Assembly: GCF_020166395.1 (NCBI RefSeq)
Contig: NZ_JAIQXU010000010.1
Location: forward strand, 62,001-126,000
Length of the DNA stretch: 64,000 nt
Source of the DNA: Deinococcus betulae
GTDB lineage: Bacteria; Deinococcota; Deinococci; Deinococcales; Deinococcaceae
Direction: 5' to 3'
Shown one piece after another: positions 29,555 to 42,696 of the stretch. The notes under the pieces were generated by a model that did no database searches, was not told where the DNA came from, and saw only the letters and a list, made by a program, of their open reading frames with translations. Numbering within the stretch: the stretch's first letter is position 1; the number at the start of each line of letters is the position of its first letter. The position numbers and the translations under genes were made by a program.

Positions 29555-30814
29555 TTACTTCGTTTCGACCAGCTTGTAGGTGCCGCTGCCGCTGTAGCTG
29601 TAGATGTACCAGCGGTAGGTGCCCGCAGATGCCGTGACCGACACGGTTTCCTGACTGCTCGGGCTGGTGCTCTGCCCAGCCGTGGCCCAGGCCGAGCCGG
29701 TCCAGCGCTGTAGGTACAGGTCAAAGTCACTGCCGGCCGGCCCGGTCAACTCGCCTTTCAGGGCGCCGCCTGCGTAGGAAAAGCCCGATGAGCCCGGCTG
29801 AACCGTAGCGGCGCCCTGGTTGAGGGTGCCGGTGTAGGTGCGGCCCGGCGTGGGGGTGGGCGGCGTGGTCCCGCCGGGGTAGATGGCCTGCAGGGCGAAG
29901 AGGTCACCCCGGCTGAGTTCGGTGGCCTTGCCCAGGTTGGCGGGCGTGCCGTTGTACTGGCCCACCGGCTGGCTGCGCGCATAGATGTACGGCGGGAAGT
30001 AGTTCATCACCGAGTCGTAGTCGTAGGGGCCGTGCGTGTAGGCGTTGCAGGTCTTGCCGAAGTTCGTGGTGTCGCCCACGTAGTTGCTGCCCACCGTGAT
30101 GTAATTGTCGCGGTCGCAGCGCTGGTGTTCATGGTGAAAGCCCGAGGCGTGGCCCATCTCGTGAATGATGGTGCTGTTGGTAAAGCAGTTGGGCGCGATG
30201 GTCAGCGTCTGGGTGCCGCCAATGGACCCCACATAGGACGACCCGCAGCCGCCGCCGCCCACGACAAACTCCACCTTGTTGGCGGCGTTCGGGTTCCACA
30301 CCCAGCGTAGCGTCGTGCCCGCCTGTGCGTTCCAGCGTTCGACAGCGGCGTTCACGGCGGCCGCCTGCGTGCTGGTCAGCCCGCCCTGGCGCCAGAAGTA
30401 CGATACCGTCTTGCCCGACCAGTTGCCCCCGCCTGCCGCAAAGCGCGACAGGCTCTGGCCCGACAGCATCCCGGCCGACTTGTTCAGCCGTTCCAGTACC
30501 CGCACAGCGTTCTCTGAGCGGTCCAGCAGCATGTCACCGTCCAGCACCATATGGCCGCCGACATTGCGGTACATGACCGTGGTGCCGTCCCGCAGGGTCA
30601 CTTCCACGGCGGCGTCCTGCCCCAGTCGGGTGCGCTGAGCGTCGGTCAGGTCAGCCAGCGGCGTCTGGCGCAGGTCCAGGGCAAACGTGGGGCCAGACGC
30701 ATTCTGGCTGGCGCCGGGGGTCTGGGCGGCCGCTGGGGCCGGCGTCTGCTCGGCGCAGCTGGCCAGCAGGGTCAGCGTGGTGAAGGTCAGGGCGGCAGCA
30801 AGGACATGGTTCAT
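29555..30814 (-). CDS. Secreted lipoprotein metalloprotease, astacin-like (M12A) with PPC domain
   Basis: 419 residues. A lipobox (TLLASC) ends the signal sequence, so the protein is likely anchored after export. An N-terminal propeptide-like region (to ~130) precedes the zinc protease: HEMGHASGFHHEHQR carries the three zinc His and catalytic Glu, and DSVMNYF is the Met-turn. Four Cys nearby suggest disulfides. After a PTPTP linker, a C-terminal PPC beta-sandwich (DFDLYLQRWTGSAWA, TYRWYIYSYSGSGTY) probably aids secretion. GGAGG precedes the ATG at 30812-30814. Strongly hydrolytic astacins in Deinococcus are presumed nutritional. Confidence 0.92.
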   Translation of the reverse strand: MNHVLAAALTFTTLTLLASCAEQTPAPAAAQTPGASQNASGPTFALDLRQTPLADLTDAQRTRLGQDAAVEVTLRDGTTVMYRNVGGHMVLDGDMLLDRSENAVRVLERLNKSAGMLSGQSLSRFAAGGGNWSGKTVSYFWRQGGLTSTQAAAVNAAVERWNAQAGTTLRWVWNPNAANKVEFVVGGGGCGSSYVGSIGGTQTLTIAPNCFTNSTIIHEMGHASGFHHEHQRCDRDNYITVGSNYVGDTTNFGKTCNAYTHGPYDYDSVMNYFPPYIYARSQPVGQYNGTPANLGKATELSRGDLFALQAIYPGGTTPPTPTPGRTYTGTLNQGAATVQPGSSGFSYAGGALKGELTGPAGSDFDLYLQRWTGSAWATAGQSTSPSSQETVSVTASAGTYRWYIYSYSGSGTYKLVETK

Positions 30815-31108
30815 GGTGGCCTCCAGAAGGCTGGTGGAAGTGTCAGGCAGACCAAACCGTCGCCCCGGCTGGCGTAACGGCGTGCGCGCTGGACTGTGGT
30901 GTTGGCCCGCATCGTGACACATCTGGTTCACTGGGTGGTCTAGTCAGGGGTAGGTGTCCAGTTAAACTGGCCCAACCCATCACCATCGAATGGTCAGGCT
31001 TTGAGCGGTTGGCTGAGCAATGAGGTCCCTAGATGCTAGTGGAATGTGGACCATCCGCTGTGGCCCATCGTCTTTTCCCTGTTCTGGGTAGAGTGCTTGA
31101 ACTGCGAG
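30815..31108. other. Gap between protease and CGNR gene, no gene seen
   Basis: Both neighbours are on the - strand. I find no family-like ORF. Short open stretches such as PITIEWSGFERLAEQ then TGA on the + strand (about 30976-31023) are too short to support. The protease promoter must lie in the left part of this gap, but no clear -35/-10 pair is visible. Confidence 0.4.
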
Positions 31109-31130
31109 TGAGAGGCTAAGGAGCCTCTCA
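31109..31130 (-). terminator. Tetraloop hairpin after the CGNR regulator gene
   Basis: TGAGAGGCT (31109-31117), AAGG loop and AGCCTCTCA (31122-31130) form a perfect 9-bp stem, 15 nt past the CGNR stop. No T-tract. Likely transcript 3' end. Confidence 0.55.
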
Positions 31131-31145
31131 AGCCATGGTCAACCG

Positions 31146-31688
31146 TCAGTCGTCCTTGTGCGCAGCCGGGTGACGGCGGCGGTAATGCCGGGCCGCTTTC
31201 ACCCGGTTCCCGCACGTTTTCATATCGTGCCAGCGGCGGGCATTCTTGGGGCTAGTATCGAAGAAGTACAGAATACAGTCTGAAGCTGCACACTGCTTAA
31301 TGCGTTGCGGTGCGTCTCGGCGCAGTTCAAAGAGGTTGTACACGGCAAGGTACGCGGGCCGCTGGTCTGCGGAAACGATGAGCTGCAGGCTAGGCCCGTC
31401 CAGGTCGAACTGCGCCTGCCAGTGCCCGGCCCGCAGCTGTGCATTGAGCGTCTCGCGGTGGGTCGTGGTATCCCCCTGGAGAAACGCCCGGATGGCCTGG
31501 CGGACCTGGAGCAGCTGCTGGCGTGCAGGGGCGAGCGGCATATCGTCGTTCCAGAGCTGGCATTCAATGAGCCATTCACGTGTCCCTTCAAGGGTGAGCA
31601 GGGCATCTTGCAGCGCGCCGTTCTCTATCCACTGGGTATTGAGCAGATCAAGAGCCAGTGGCTCGTCGCGGAGAGGGCGGGCAAACAC
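31146..31688 (-). CDS. CGNR zinc-finger (ABATE) transcriptional regulator
   Basis: 180 residues. An N-terminal ABATE ligand-binding domain (LALDLLNTQWIENGALQDAL) is followed by the CGNR zinc finger: C133, C138, FDTSPKNARR, WHDM (H154) and TCGNRVKA (C159). His replaces the Cys seen in many members at the third ligand. Such proteins act as small-molecule-responsive repressors of adjacent catabolic or detoxifying genes. The GTG at 31688 is the start. It is divergent from an alpha/beta hydrolase across 215 bp holding three copies of an 11-bp motif (31730-31799). Confidence 0.87.
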   Translation of the reverse strand: MFARPLRDEPLALDLLNTQWIENGALQDALLTLEGTREWLIECQLWNDDMPLAPARQQLLQVRQAIRAFLQGDTTTHRETLNAQLRAGHWQAQFDLDGPSLQLIVSADQRPAYLAVYNLFELRRDAPQRIKQCAASDCILYFFDTSPKNARRWHDMKTCGNRVKAARHYRRRHPAAHKDD

Positions 31689-31729
31689 CTAGACAGTTTA
31701 CTCCTCTAGATTCTAACCCCTTGTTTAGC

Positions 31730-31799
31730 TTTGAGTGGTTGACAAGGAGTTGCTCTGATGTGACAGTTTCTCTAACCACCTAAAGTTATTTGAGTGGTT
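31730..31799. promoter_or_regulatory. Three-copy operator-like motif between CGNR regulator and hydrolase
   Basis: TTTGAGTGGTT occurs as perfect direct repeats at 31730-31740 and 31789-31799, 59 bp apart. AACCACCTAAA (31774-31784) is the same motif inverted with 9 of 11 matches. TTGACA at 31739-31744 overlaps the first copy. Candidate binding sites of the CGNR protein controlling both directions. Confidence 0.6.
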
Positions 31800-31903
31800 A
31801 CATGAGTTTTTGATCCCAGCAGCGAAGCGACTCGCCTCAATTCTGGGCCTTCCTCTCATCTGCGTCCCTCGTCTCTTGCTCGCTCTACGCTCCAGGAGTC
31901 CAC

Positions 31904-32785
31904 ATGTTGCCTCTGACACAGCACCGCACCATCTCAGTCAACGGTTTGACCCTCTTCTACCGGGAAGCAGGGCCTGTTGACGCGCCGCCCCTAATCCTTC
32001 TGCACGGCTTCCCGTCTAGTTCGCACATGTTCCGTGAGCTCCTGCCCCGACTGGCTGACCGGTATCACCTGATTGCCCCCGACTATCCCGGTTTCGGCTA
32101 TAGCGACGCTCCTGCCCCAGATGCCTTCGAGTATTCCTTTGATCACCTGGCCGACGTGACCCAGGCTTTCCTCGACGCCATGGGCCTGACCCGGTACAGC
32201 CTGTACCTGCAGGATTACGGCGGCCCTGTGGGGTTCCGTCTGGCCACCCGTCACCCTGAACGCATTGAAGCCCTGATTCTTCAGAATGCCAATGCCTATA
32301 CCGAAGGCCTCAGCGAATTGTTTCTCCAGACCCTGCAGCCTCTCTGGCAGAGCCGCACCAGTGCCACGGAAGCGCCTGTGCTGCGCAGTTTTAGTCCTGA
32401 GGGCATACGTGACCAGTACCTGACCGGCGCGCGCCATCCCGAAAGCCTCAATCCAGATGCCTGGACCCATGATCAGGCCCGGTTGGCGCGGCCTGGCAAC
32501 GCGGCCATCCAGCTGGAATTGCAAGCGACCTACTACACGAATCTTGCCCGCTACGGGGAGTGGCACGAGTATCTCCGAACAGCCCGTCCACCCGTGCTGG
32601 TGACCTGGGGCCAGGGAGATCCGCTCTTTACCGTGGCAGGCGTTGAGCGCCTCCAGCAAGGCGTGCCTGACGCTGAAGTGCACTTTCTCGATACCGGTCA
32701 CTTCGCGCTGGAAGAAGACGTTGAGCTGATTGCCCAGCTCATCGCCAACTTTCTGGAGCGGGTGCTGGTCACAGAACCCCGTTAA
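31904..32785 (+). CDS. Alpha/beta hydrolase of the haloalkane dehalogenase / epoxide hydrolase group
   Basis: 293 residues. LHGFPSSSHMFREL is the oxyanion region, and the nucleophile elbow is LQDYGGPVGF with Asp rather than Ser, as in dehalogenases and epoxide hydrolases. LVTWGQGDPLF carries the acid and DTGHFALEED the catalytic His. The cap domain spans ~135-215. CAGGAG lies 7 nt before the ATG. Divergent from a CGNR regulator, which presumably senses the substrate. The enzyme probably detoxifies or opens xenobiotic or fatty epoxides/halides; the exact substrate is unknown. The 260 nt downstream show no feature beyond two GGCGCC palindromes. Confidence 0.88.
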   Translation: MLPLTQHRTISVNGLTLFYREAGPVDAPPLILLHGFPSSSHMFRELLPRLADRYHLIAPDYPGFGYSDAPAPDAFEYSFDHLADVTQAFLDAMGLTRYSLYLQDYGGPVGFRLATRHPERIEALILQNANAYTEGLSELFLQTLQPLWQSRTSATEAPVLRSFSPEGIRDQYLTGARHPESLNPDAWTHDQARLARPGNAAIQLELQATYYTNLARYGEWHEYLRTARPPVLVTWGQGDPLFTVAGVERLQQGVPDAEVHFLDTGHFALEEDVELIAQLIANFLERVLVTEPR

Positions 32786-33046
32786 GGCGCCGTTCAGCAG
32801 AGGCGCCGAGTCAGGCCCGGAGTGTCAAGTTGAGATTCCCCTGGCCTCAGCATCGCTGCTGTAGCTGCATGGACGTCCTTCCGAAGGCTCTTGGCGCTCA
32901 ACCTGACACCTGTCAGTTGAGGTTGGTACCGGATCGCCGGCGTTCTTGTTCACCGCTCAGCCCCAGGCTTCTGCGGTGCGGTGGCCAGGTCACGAGCTCC
33001 CCTCGCGCATTGTCCTGGGCTGAACCCGAGGCCTGCTGAAGTCGGC

Positions 33047-34900
<1,854 letters not shown>

Positions 34901-34973
34901 GGCCTCAGGATAGGGGAGGGGCGGCGCGGACTCCGTGAGCAAGGGCGCGCTCTGGGCCTCTACACTGCCCCCG

Positions 34974-35552
34974 ATGAACTTGTGGCTCATACGGCACGGC
35001 CAGACGGCGGGCAACGTGGCAGGCATTTTGCGCGGCGCGGCCAGTGCAGGCGACGAACTCAGTGATGTAGGGCACGCCCAGGCCGCCGCGCTGGCCCCGT
35101 TGCTGGCGGCTCGGTCCCCCCGGCCCCAGGCGGTCTATGCCAGCACCTACCGCCGCGCCCAGCAAACGGCTGAGCCGCTGGCCCGCGCTCTAGGCCTTTC
35201 GGTTCAGGTGCTGCCTGGGATTCAGGAGGTGGACTGTGGTGACTGGGCCGGTCAGCCGTATTCGGCTCTGAAGACACACGCGGCGGCCCTGCGCCTGCCC
35301 TCTGGCGGCCTGGGTTTTAAGGGTGGTGAGACCTTCACGCAGATTGCGGACCGCTTTGTTCGGGCCGTAAAAGGCCTCCCGCCTGGCCAGGATGCGGCAC
35401 TGGTGTCGCACGGTGGGATTCTGCGGATTGGCCTGGCCGCGCTGCTGCAGCAGGACATTGAAGCTGCCTGGCAGCGTGGCGAGTGGGTCCTGGGGAATGC
35501 TGAAGTTGTGCAGCTGAAGCGAGATAAGAAGGTCTGGAAAGTCAAAAATTAA
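34974..35552 (+). CDS. Histidine phosphatase family protein
   Basis: 192 residues of the phosphoglycerate-mutase-like histidine phosphatase family. [12 protein letters not shown] carries the phospho-accepting His; [15 protein letters not shown] and a [14 protein letters not shown] segment follow, and [11 protein letters not shown] holds the second His. Members include broad phosphatases and CobC-type enzymes. The start is leaderless: TACACT (34961-34966) lies 7 nt before the ATG, opposite the leaderless uvrC promoter 50 bp away. The low-GC tail after the stop leads into a palindromic repeat (35562-35603). Substrate unknown. Confidence 0.88.
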   Translation: MNLWLIRHGQTAGNVAGILRGAASAGDELSDVGHAQAAALAPLLAARSPRPQAVYASTYRRAQQTAEPLARALGLSVQVLPGIQEVDCGDWAGQPYSALKTHAAALRLPSGGLGFKGGETFTQIADRFVRAVKGLPPGQDAALVSHGGILRIGLAALLQQDIEAAWQRGEWVLGNAEVVQLKRDKKVWKVKN

Positions 35553-35561
35553 AAAATGAAA

Positions 35562-35603
35562 CCGAAAAATCACGACTTGGATTAATCGTGAATCTATTCA
35601 CTA
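35562..35603. repeat. Dispersed palindromic repeat, copy B
   Basis: TCACGACTTGGATTAATCGTGA is centred here, extended on the right by ATCTATTCACT. It shares the right arm with copy A and the core with copies C and D. It lies between the convergent ends of the phosphatase and the Gfo/Idh gene. Confidence 0.6.
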
Positions 35604-35647
35604 GCTTGTTCAACTATAACTATCACACACTTCTCTCCAAATAAGTT

Positions 35648-36877
35648 CTAGCCATAAGAAACACCGTCCTCATCCCCCAGCCTCACCGCCGTCCCAAGCT
35701 GCCGCGCCCGCTCAGCGGCAAACGCCAGGCGGTGGGAATCCAGCGACTGCGCCAGCGGCGTCGGGGGAGAGGCCTCACCGCGCAAACACGCCAGCCAGGC
35801 CCGCACCAGGCCGTCGTCGCCGCCGCCGTGGGTGCCGGCAGTGTCCACCACCCAGCGCCGACTGGTGCCGGTGCGGAAGTCATGCACCTCCAGTTCGCCC
35901 CGGTCCATGTGGCCGCGCAGTTCGCCGTGTGTGCCCAGCAGTTTGAGGGTGCGGGTATTGTTGTGGGTAAACGCACTGACTGTCAGCTGTGCGGTCACGC
36001 CGTTCCTGAACACCACCGTCACCGCCTGATGGTCTGGCTGGTTGTTGTACCCCAGATACACGCACTGGCCGTAAGGCCCGCTGCGCAGGGCATCCTCCAG
36101 CGTCTGGCCCCCAGCAGTGAGCACCGTGACCGGCCAGCGGGTCGGGTCGCGGTCCCGGTAAATGGCGCGGGCATCGGACGGACACCCCAGCACCGGGCAC
36201 TCCACACAGCGCGGCGCCGCGCCGGCCGGCGCCTGCTCTGGCCGGAAATGGTGCAGGGCGCCCTCGCTGCTGACCCAGTGGGGCGCCGCCCCGGCAAAGG
36301 CCCGCAGCAGGTCGAGGTCGTGACTGCTCTTGGCCAGCAGAAACGGCGCGGCGGGCGGCGACAGACGCCAGTTGCCCCGCACGTAGGAATGCGCGTAGTG
36401 CCAGTGGGCCACGTTCTCGGCGTGGACAATCCCCACCAGTTGCCCCAGCTGGCCCGAGGCCAGGACCGCCTGCACCGCCTGAAAAAACGGCGTGGCACGC
36501 AGCACATGGCAAACGGTGACGCGCCCAGTCGAGGCCGCCTCAGCCTCAAGCAGCCTGTCCAGGTCGGCCTCGTGCAGGCACACCGGTTTTTCCAGCAGCA
36601 CGTCGTAGCCCAGGGTCAGTGCCTGAAGGCAGGGCGCCACATGGGCGTCATCTGGCGTGGCCACCACCACCGCGTCGGCCACCCGGCCGAGCGCAAAAAA
36701 AGCGTCCCAGTGAGCAAACTGCTGTTCCGGTGGAACACCATGCCGCGCGGCCACCTCGGCCCGCCGGGCTGGGCGAGGCTCGACCAGATGGGTGATGCTC
36801 GCCCCCTGCGCGGCCAGCAGCGCGCCGTACACGTCGGCCCCCCGGTTGCCGCAGCCGATGAGGGCGACGCGCATCAT
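35648..36877 (-). CDS. Gfo/Idh/MocA family oxidoreductase with Cys cluster
   Basis: 409 residues. An N-terminal Rossmann fold (VALIGCGNRGADV), the family EKP motif (LLEKPVCLHEADLDRLL, residues ~94-110) and SSHDLDLLR mark an NAD(P)-dependent sugar or amino-sugar dehydrogenase. An unusual insertion holds C224, C227 and C232 (CVECPVLGCP), perhaps a zinc site. It is the last gene of the muropeptide-type cluster, 28 nt after the epimerase. Its substrate might be an anhydro- or amino-sugar from peptidoglycan, an inference from context. The ATG at 36877 is chosen; a second ATG follows directly. Confidence 0.85.
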   Translation of the reverse strand: MMRVALIGCGNRGADVYGALLAAQGASITHLVEPRPARRAEVAARHGVPPEQQFAHWDAFFALGRVADAVVVATPDDAHVAPCLQALTLGYDVLLEKPVCLHEADLDRLLEAEAASTGRVTVCHVLRATPFFQAVQAVLASGQLGQLVGIVHAENVAHWHYAHSYVRGNWRLSPPAAPFLLAKSSHDLDLLRAFAGAAPHWVSSEGALHHFRPEQAPAGAAPRCVECPVLGCPSDARAIYRDRDPTRWPVTVLTAGGQTLEDALRSGPYGQCVYLGYNNQPDHQAVTVVFRNGVTAQLTVSAFTHNNTRTLKLLGTHGELRGHMDRGELEVHDFRTGTSRRWVVDTAGTHGGGDDGLVRAWLACLRGEASPPTPLAQSLDSHRLAFAAERARQLGTAVRLGDEDGVSYG

Positions 36878-36905
36878 GCGGGCGCCCCCACCCGCGCTCT
36901 CAGAC

Positions 36906-37921
36906 TCACCGCCGCTCCACGCCCCAGCCCTGGCCCTGGGGCCGGGCCAGCTGGCCCGCTTGCCAGTCCAGACCCACAAACGGGTCGTCGGCCAGCAGCA
37001 GGGCGCCGTCCAGGTCGGCCCAGTCGCAGGCACCAGCCAGCGCCGCCGCCGCCGCAATCCCCAGACTACTTTCGATCATGCAGCCCATCATGACGCTCAG
37101 CCCGCCCTCGCGCGCCAGCCGCAGCGCCCGCAGCGCCTGAAGGGGACCCCCCAGCTTGGCCAGCTTGAGGTTCACCCCATCAAAGGCGCGGGCCAGCGCC
37201 AGCACGTCGCCCACATGGTGCAGGCTCTCGTCGGCCACGATGGGCACGCTCGACACCGCCCGCAGGGCCGCGTGACCGTCCAGGTCGCCGGCGGCCAGCG
37301 GCTGCTCGACCAGCTCGGCGCGCGCGGCGGCCAGCACGTCCAGCATCCGCCGCGCCTGGGCCCGGGTCCAGGCGGCGTTGGCGTCCACCCGCAGGGCTAC
37401 CGCCGGCGCTTCTTCCCGCAGGGCCTCCACGATGGCCTCGTCGTGGTCGGTGCCCAGCTTGACCTTGAGGACCCCGTGCCCGCGCGCGGCCGCCTCACGG
37501 GCCTGGCGGCGCATGTCGTCCAGCGCAGCGATGCTGACCGTATAGCTGCTTTCGGGCAGGGGCGACGGGCTCAGGCCCAGCAGTTGCCAGGCGGGCAGGC
37601 CCACCGACTGCGCGCACCAGTCCACCGCCGCCATTTCCAGGGCACACCGGGCGCTGGGGTGCCCCTGCGGCATCAGGGCTTTCAGGCGGGCGTGGAGGCC
37701 GTCCCAGTCCCAGGGGTCGGTCAGTGCCTCTGCCAGAAGGGGCAGCGTCGCCTCGACCGTGCCCCGCGTCTCGCCGTAAAAGGCGTTCGGGGCGGCCTCG
37801 CCCTGGCCAGTGACGCCCCCCTGCGTGAACGTGACAAAGGTGCGCGGGTACACGCTGTGGGTCCAGCGGGCAATCCCGAACGGCTGCGCGGTGTGCAGCT
37901 CGTGGGTCTTCCAGCTCAGGC

Positions 37922-37934
<13 letters not shown>
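36906..37934 (-). CDS. L-Ala-D/L-Glu (dipeptide) epimerase, enolase superfamily
   Basis: 342 residues. The barrel carries the racemase signature: GVLKVKLG (K-x-K base), RVDANAAW, ELVEQPL and VADES metal ligands, and NLKLAKLGG (second base). This matches the YkfB/YcjG class that epimerises L-Ala-D-Glu from murein to L-Ala-L-Glu. The GTG start overlaps the upstream NlpC/P60 gene by 13 nt. Next to a YkfC-like peptidase and a dipeptidase the assignment is well supported, though promiscuous dipeptide epimerases exist. Confidence 0.88.
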
Positions 37935-38800
<866 letters not shown>

Positions 38801-38835
38801 GCGCCCCAGCCTAGCCCACGCGGGGGCCGCCGCCC

Positions 38836-39819
38836 TTACAGGCGCGTGGTCAGCCAGCGCGCCCAGTGGCCGCCCGCCACCCCCGCCCGGACCTCGGGCG
38901 GCAAGGCACGGAGCAGCTGCGGCACATCGCGGTAGCGTTCCAGGCCCGCCGGCGTCTTCTCGGCGCCAAAGCCGCCGTCCAGGTCGGTGCCGAGGCCCAC
39001 ATGCGCCCAGCCCACCAGATTGGCGTAATGCTGGGCATGGGCGGCCAGGTCGTCCGGCGGCACCCGGTCCAGGCTGCCCAGCGGCAGTGGCCGCAAGAAA
39101 CGGTTGAGGCATACCAGCCCAATCACGCCGCCGCTCTGGGCCACCGCACGGGCCATGTCGTCACTCAGCTGCCGGTTGCCCGGCACCAGCGCACGGGCAT
39201 TGGCGTGGGTGGCCACCAGCGCCGGCCCCAGTTCAGCAGCTTCCCAGAACGAAGCGTCGTCCATGTGCGACACGTCCAGGGTCAGGCCCAGCGCGGCCAT
39301 GCCCTGCACTAGTTCACGGCCCGCCGGGGTCAGAGGTCCGGGGGCATCGGTGCCGCCGGCAAAGCGGGTGCGCCCCCAGGCCGGCCCGATCAGGCGCACG
39401 CCGGCCTGATGCCAGAACGGCAGGTCGTCGGCGTCCCGCACAGGGTCCGCCCCTTCCATCAGCAGGACCACGCCCAGCGGGGCAGCGGGGTCGGCCAGGT
39501 GGGCGGCCACCGCCGCCCCGCTGGTCAGCAGCCGCAGGTGCCCGGTGTCCTGCCAGCGGCGGTACTGATCGAGCTGGCTCAGGGCCTGGGCCCGCGCGCC
39601 GGCGTGGTCGGTGTAACCGTGTGGACTGTCCGGCGTGCGCGGCAGGGCAAACAGGGTGCCCAGACACACGCGCACCTCGGCCGCCCGCAGTTCGGGGAAT
39701 GACACCGTGGCGCGCTGCCCCAGCACCGGGTCGCGGGCCCGCAGGGCGTCCAGTTCCAGGGTCAGGTCACGGCCATCCGCCGCATTCATGGCGAGGTCCA
39801 GGTGCCCGTCAATCAGCAC
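38836..39819 (-). CDS. Membrane dipeptidase family (M19) peptidase
   Basis: 327 residues. IDGHLDLAMNA holds the first metal pair (H-x-D), VLLMEGADPV the bridging Glu, LTLDVSHMDDASF and ALVATHANARAL further His ligands, and HVGLGTDLDGGFG the catalytic Asp: the full renal-dipeptidase di-zinc set. No signal peptide, so cytosolic. The GTG start at 39819 overlaps the HAD gene by 11 nt. M19 enzymes cut dipeptides, including D-residue ones, which fits the downstream YkfC and epimerase genes. Confidence 0.9.
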   Translation of the reverse strand: MLIDGHLDLAMNAADGRDLTLELDALRARDPVLGQRATVSFPELRAAEVRVCLGTLFALPRTPDSPHGYTDHAGARAQALSQLDQYRRWQDTGHLRLLTSGAAVAAHLADPAAPLGVVLLMEGADPVRDADDLPFWHQAGVRLIGPAWGRTRFAGGTDAPGPLTPAGRELVQGMAALGLTLDVSHMDDASFWEAAELGPALVATHANARALVPGNRQLSDDMARAVAQSGGVIGLVCLNRFLRPLPLGSLDRVPPDDLAAHAQHYANLVGWAHVGLGTDLDGGFGAEKTPAGLERYRDVPQLLRALPPEVRAGVAGGHWARWLTTRL

Positions 39820-40498
39820 CGGCCACCGCCTCAGGCACCAGCGCCAGCACCGCGCGCAAGTCATGCAGGGCGCCTGGGGCCTGACCCGTGAGGTCAATCT
39901 GGGCCCCCTGCATCCCCAGGGCGCGCGCGGCCTCGACATTGTCCAGTTTGTCGTCCACGAACAGCACCTGCTCGGGGGGTAGGCCCAGGGCGCCGGCGGC
40001 GTGCAGGTAGACCCCGGCGTCCGGCTTATGCACGCCCACCACGCAGCTGGCCACCGCCACGTCCACCAGGTCGGCCAGGCCCACCGCCTGCAGGGTGCGG
40101 TCAATGCTGGGCAGCGTGTTACTCAGGACCCCCACCTTCAGGCCGCGCGCACGCAGCTCGGTCAGCACCTCGCGGGCGTGGGGGACCGGCTTCATATAGG
40201 CCTCGTAGGGGTAGGCCGTCATGAGCTGCTCGGCGGCCTCAGCCGGCAGGCCCAGGCGGCCGGTCAGCTCGGTGCCGTACTCGGCCCAGAACGCGGCCTC
40301 GTCCTCATCGGTGCGCAGGTGCCACCACGTTAGGGCGCGCGCCGCCCACTGGTCCCGCAGCGCGCCCAGCGCCGCGCCTGTCTCCAGGCCAAACGTCTGG
40401 GCCAGCCACGCGGCCGCCTCGCGGTAGACCCCGGGGTCGGTGTAGGCGATGGTGTCGTCCCGGTCAAACAACACCGCGCGCAGGCTGGGAAGGGTCAT
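39809..40498 (-). CDS. HAD-IA family hydrolase
   Basis: 229 residues. LFDRDDTIAY is motif I, LSNTLPSIDRTL motif II, VVGVHKPDAGVY motif III and LFVDDKLDNVEAARALGM motif IV; the cap is helical (type IA). These act on phosphoglycolate-like or other small phosphates. I start at the ATG 40496-40498: TAGCAT (40506-40511) lies 7 nt upstream and overlaps the alternative ATG three codons earlier, which would be untranscribed. First gene of the muropeptide-type run, overlapping the dipeptidase by 11 nt. Confidence 0.86.
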   Translation of the reverse strand: MTLPSLRAVLFDRDDTIAYTDPGVYREAAAWLAQTFGLETGAALGALRDQWAARALTWWHLRTDEDEAAFWAEYGTELTGRLGLPAEAAEQLMTAYPYEAYMKPVPHAREVLTELRARGLKVGVLSNTLPSIDRTLQAVGLADLVDVAVASCVVGVHKPDAGVYLHAAGALGLPPEQVLFVDDKLDNVEAARALGMQGAQIDLTGQAPGALHDLRAVLALVPEAVAGAD

Positions 40499-40552
40499 GC
40501 CCGCCATGCTATACGCCGCGTGGGCCAGGCAGGGGCTAAAGAGGAGGCGACG

Positions 40553-41281
40553 CTAGGTGGCACCCTCCCAGGCCAGCACCTCCAGCCCGGCCACGGTTTC
40601 AAAGCCCAGGGCCGCGTACAGAGGCCGCCCCATCTCGGATGACAGCAGGACGCACCGCCTGACCCCCTGCGAGGCCGCCGCCCCAATGAGGGCCTGCACG
40701 ACGGCGCGCCCCAGCCCCCGACGGCGAAACTCAGGCCGCGTGACCACGTTGTCGAGCACGACATCCTCTCCCCAGATCACCGCGCGGCCATACACCGCCG
40801 GGCGACCCTCCACCTGAAGCCAGATGTAGATCCGCGTCGGGTCCTGCAGGTGGCCCACAGGCGCAAAGTCCCGGCCCAGGGCCTGATTGACCTCCAGAGC
40901 CTCGGCTTCGGTCCTGACCTGCTTGACGGGGAAAGCGGGCGGCGTCGCAAAGGCCTGGGCCGTGACGGGCACTTGCATCAGGAATTCGTGCGTGGGGGCG
41001 CCGAAGCCCTGCCCCCGCAGTGCGGAGGTCTGGTCTGTGGTCCACCCAAACCCGCTGACCCAGAGTGGCGGGGCCAGCGCTATCAGCTGATCAAGAACCA
41101 GTGCAGGTGCGGCGCCATACACGAAGGCTTCGTGCTGCCGCAGCCCCGGCGCGCCGCCCGACGAGAGCAGCGCCCAGCCGGCGGCGACCGTCAGGCGGCT
41201 GCGCTCATCGCCCAGCAGGTGGAGATAGGCCGGGAGGAAAGTGTCTTCCAGTAAAGGGGCAATTCGGGGGTCAGGGGTCAT
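40553..41281 (-). CDS. GNAT family N-acetyltransferase
   Basis: 242 residues. The C-terminal ~110 residues are a GNAT fold with VLDNVVTRPEFRRRGLGRAVVQAL and CVLLSSEMGRPLYAALGFETV. The N-terminal ~120 residues form a less conserved partner domain (LALAPPLWVSGFGWTT region), as in DUF-GNAT fusions. CAAGGAACC precedes the ATG at 41281. It lies 55 nt upstream of the HAD gene on the same strand but has no obvious link to murein recycling. Acceptor substrate unknown. Confidence 0.78.
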   Translation of the reverse strand: MTPDPRIAPLLEDTFLPAYLHLLGDERSRLTVAAGWALLSSGGAPGLRQHEAFVYGAAPALVLDQLIALAPPLWVSGFGWTTDQTSALRGQGFGAPTHEFLMQVPVTAQAFATPPAFPVKQVRTEAEALEVNQALGRDFAPVGHLQDPTRIYIWLQVEGRPAVYGRAVIWGEDVVLDNVVTRPEFRRRGLGRAVVQALIGAAASQGVRRCVLLSSEMGRPLYAALGFETVAGLEVLAWEGAT

Positions 41282-41501
41282 GGTTCCTTGGCGGCGAGGG
41301 GGGCGAGGTCAGATAGGTGAGCACCAGCATACGGCGCCCTCCCCATGCGGCGAAGCATCAGGCGAGTCCTCCCGCCCACCTTCTCGCAATTCAGCAGCCT
41401 ATTTGGTCATGTCGCGCAATTTTAACCTCTCTGGCTTGCCTAAAACCTCTCTACTCGCAATCCTGTTGCCAAACCTCCCCAGAATCCGTTAGCCTGAAGC
41501 C

Positions 41502-42647
<1,146 letters not shown>

Positions 42648-42673
42648 AGTCAGGCAGGAGGTTAAGGGGACAG

Positions 42674-42696
42674 AGGCAGCCCAGATGTGGCTGCCT
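42674..42696 (+). terminator. Hairpin downstream of the aminotransferase gene
   Basis: AGGCAGCC (42674-42681) and GGCTGCCT (42689-42696) form a perfect 8-bp stem with a 7-nt loop, 27 nt past the stop, followed by TA rather than a T-run. Confidence 0.5.
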
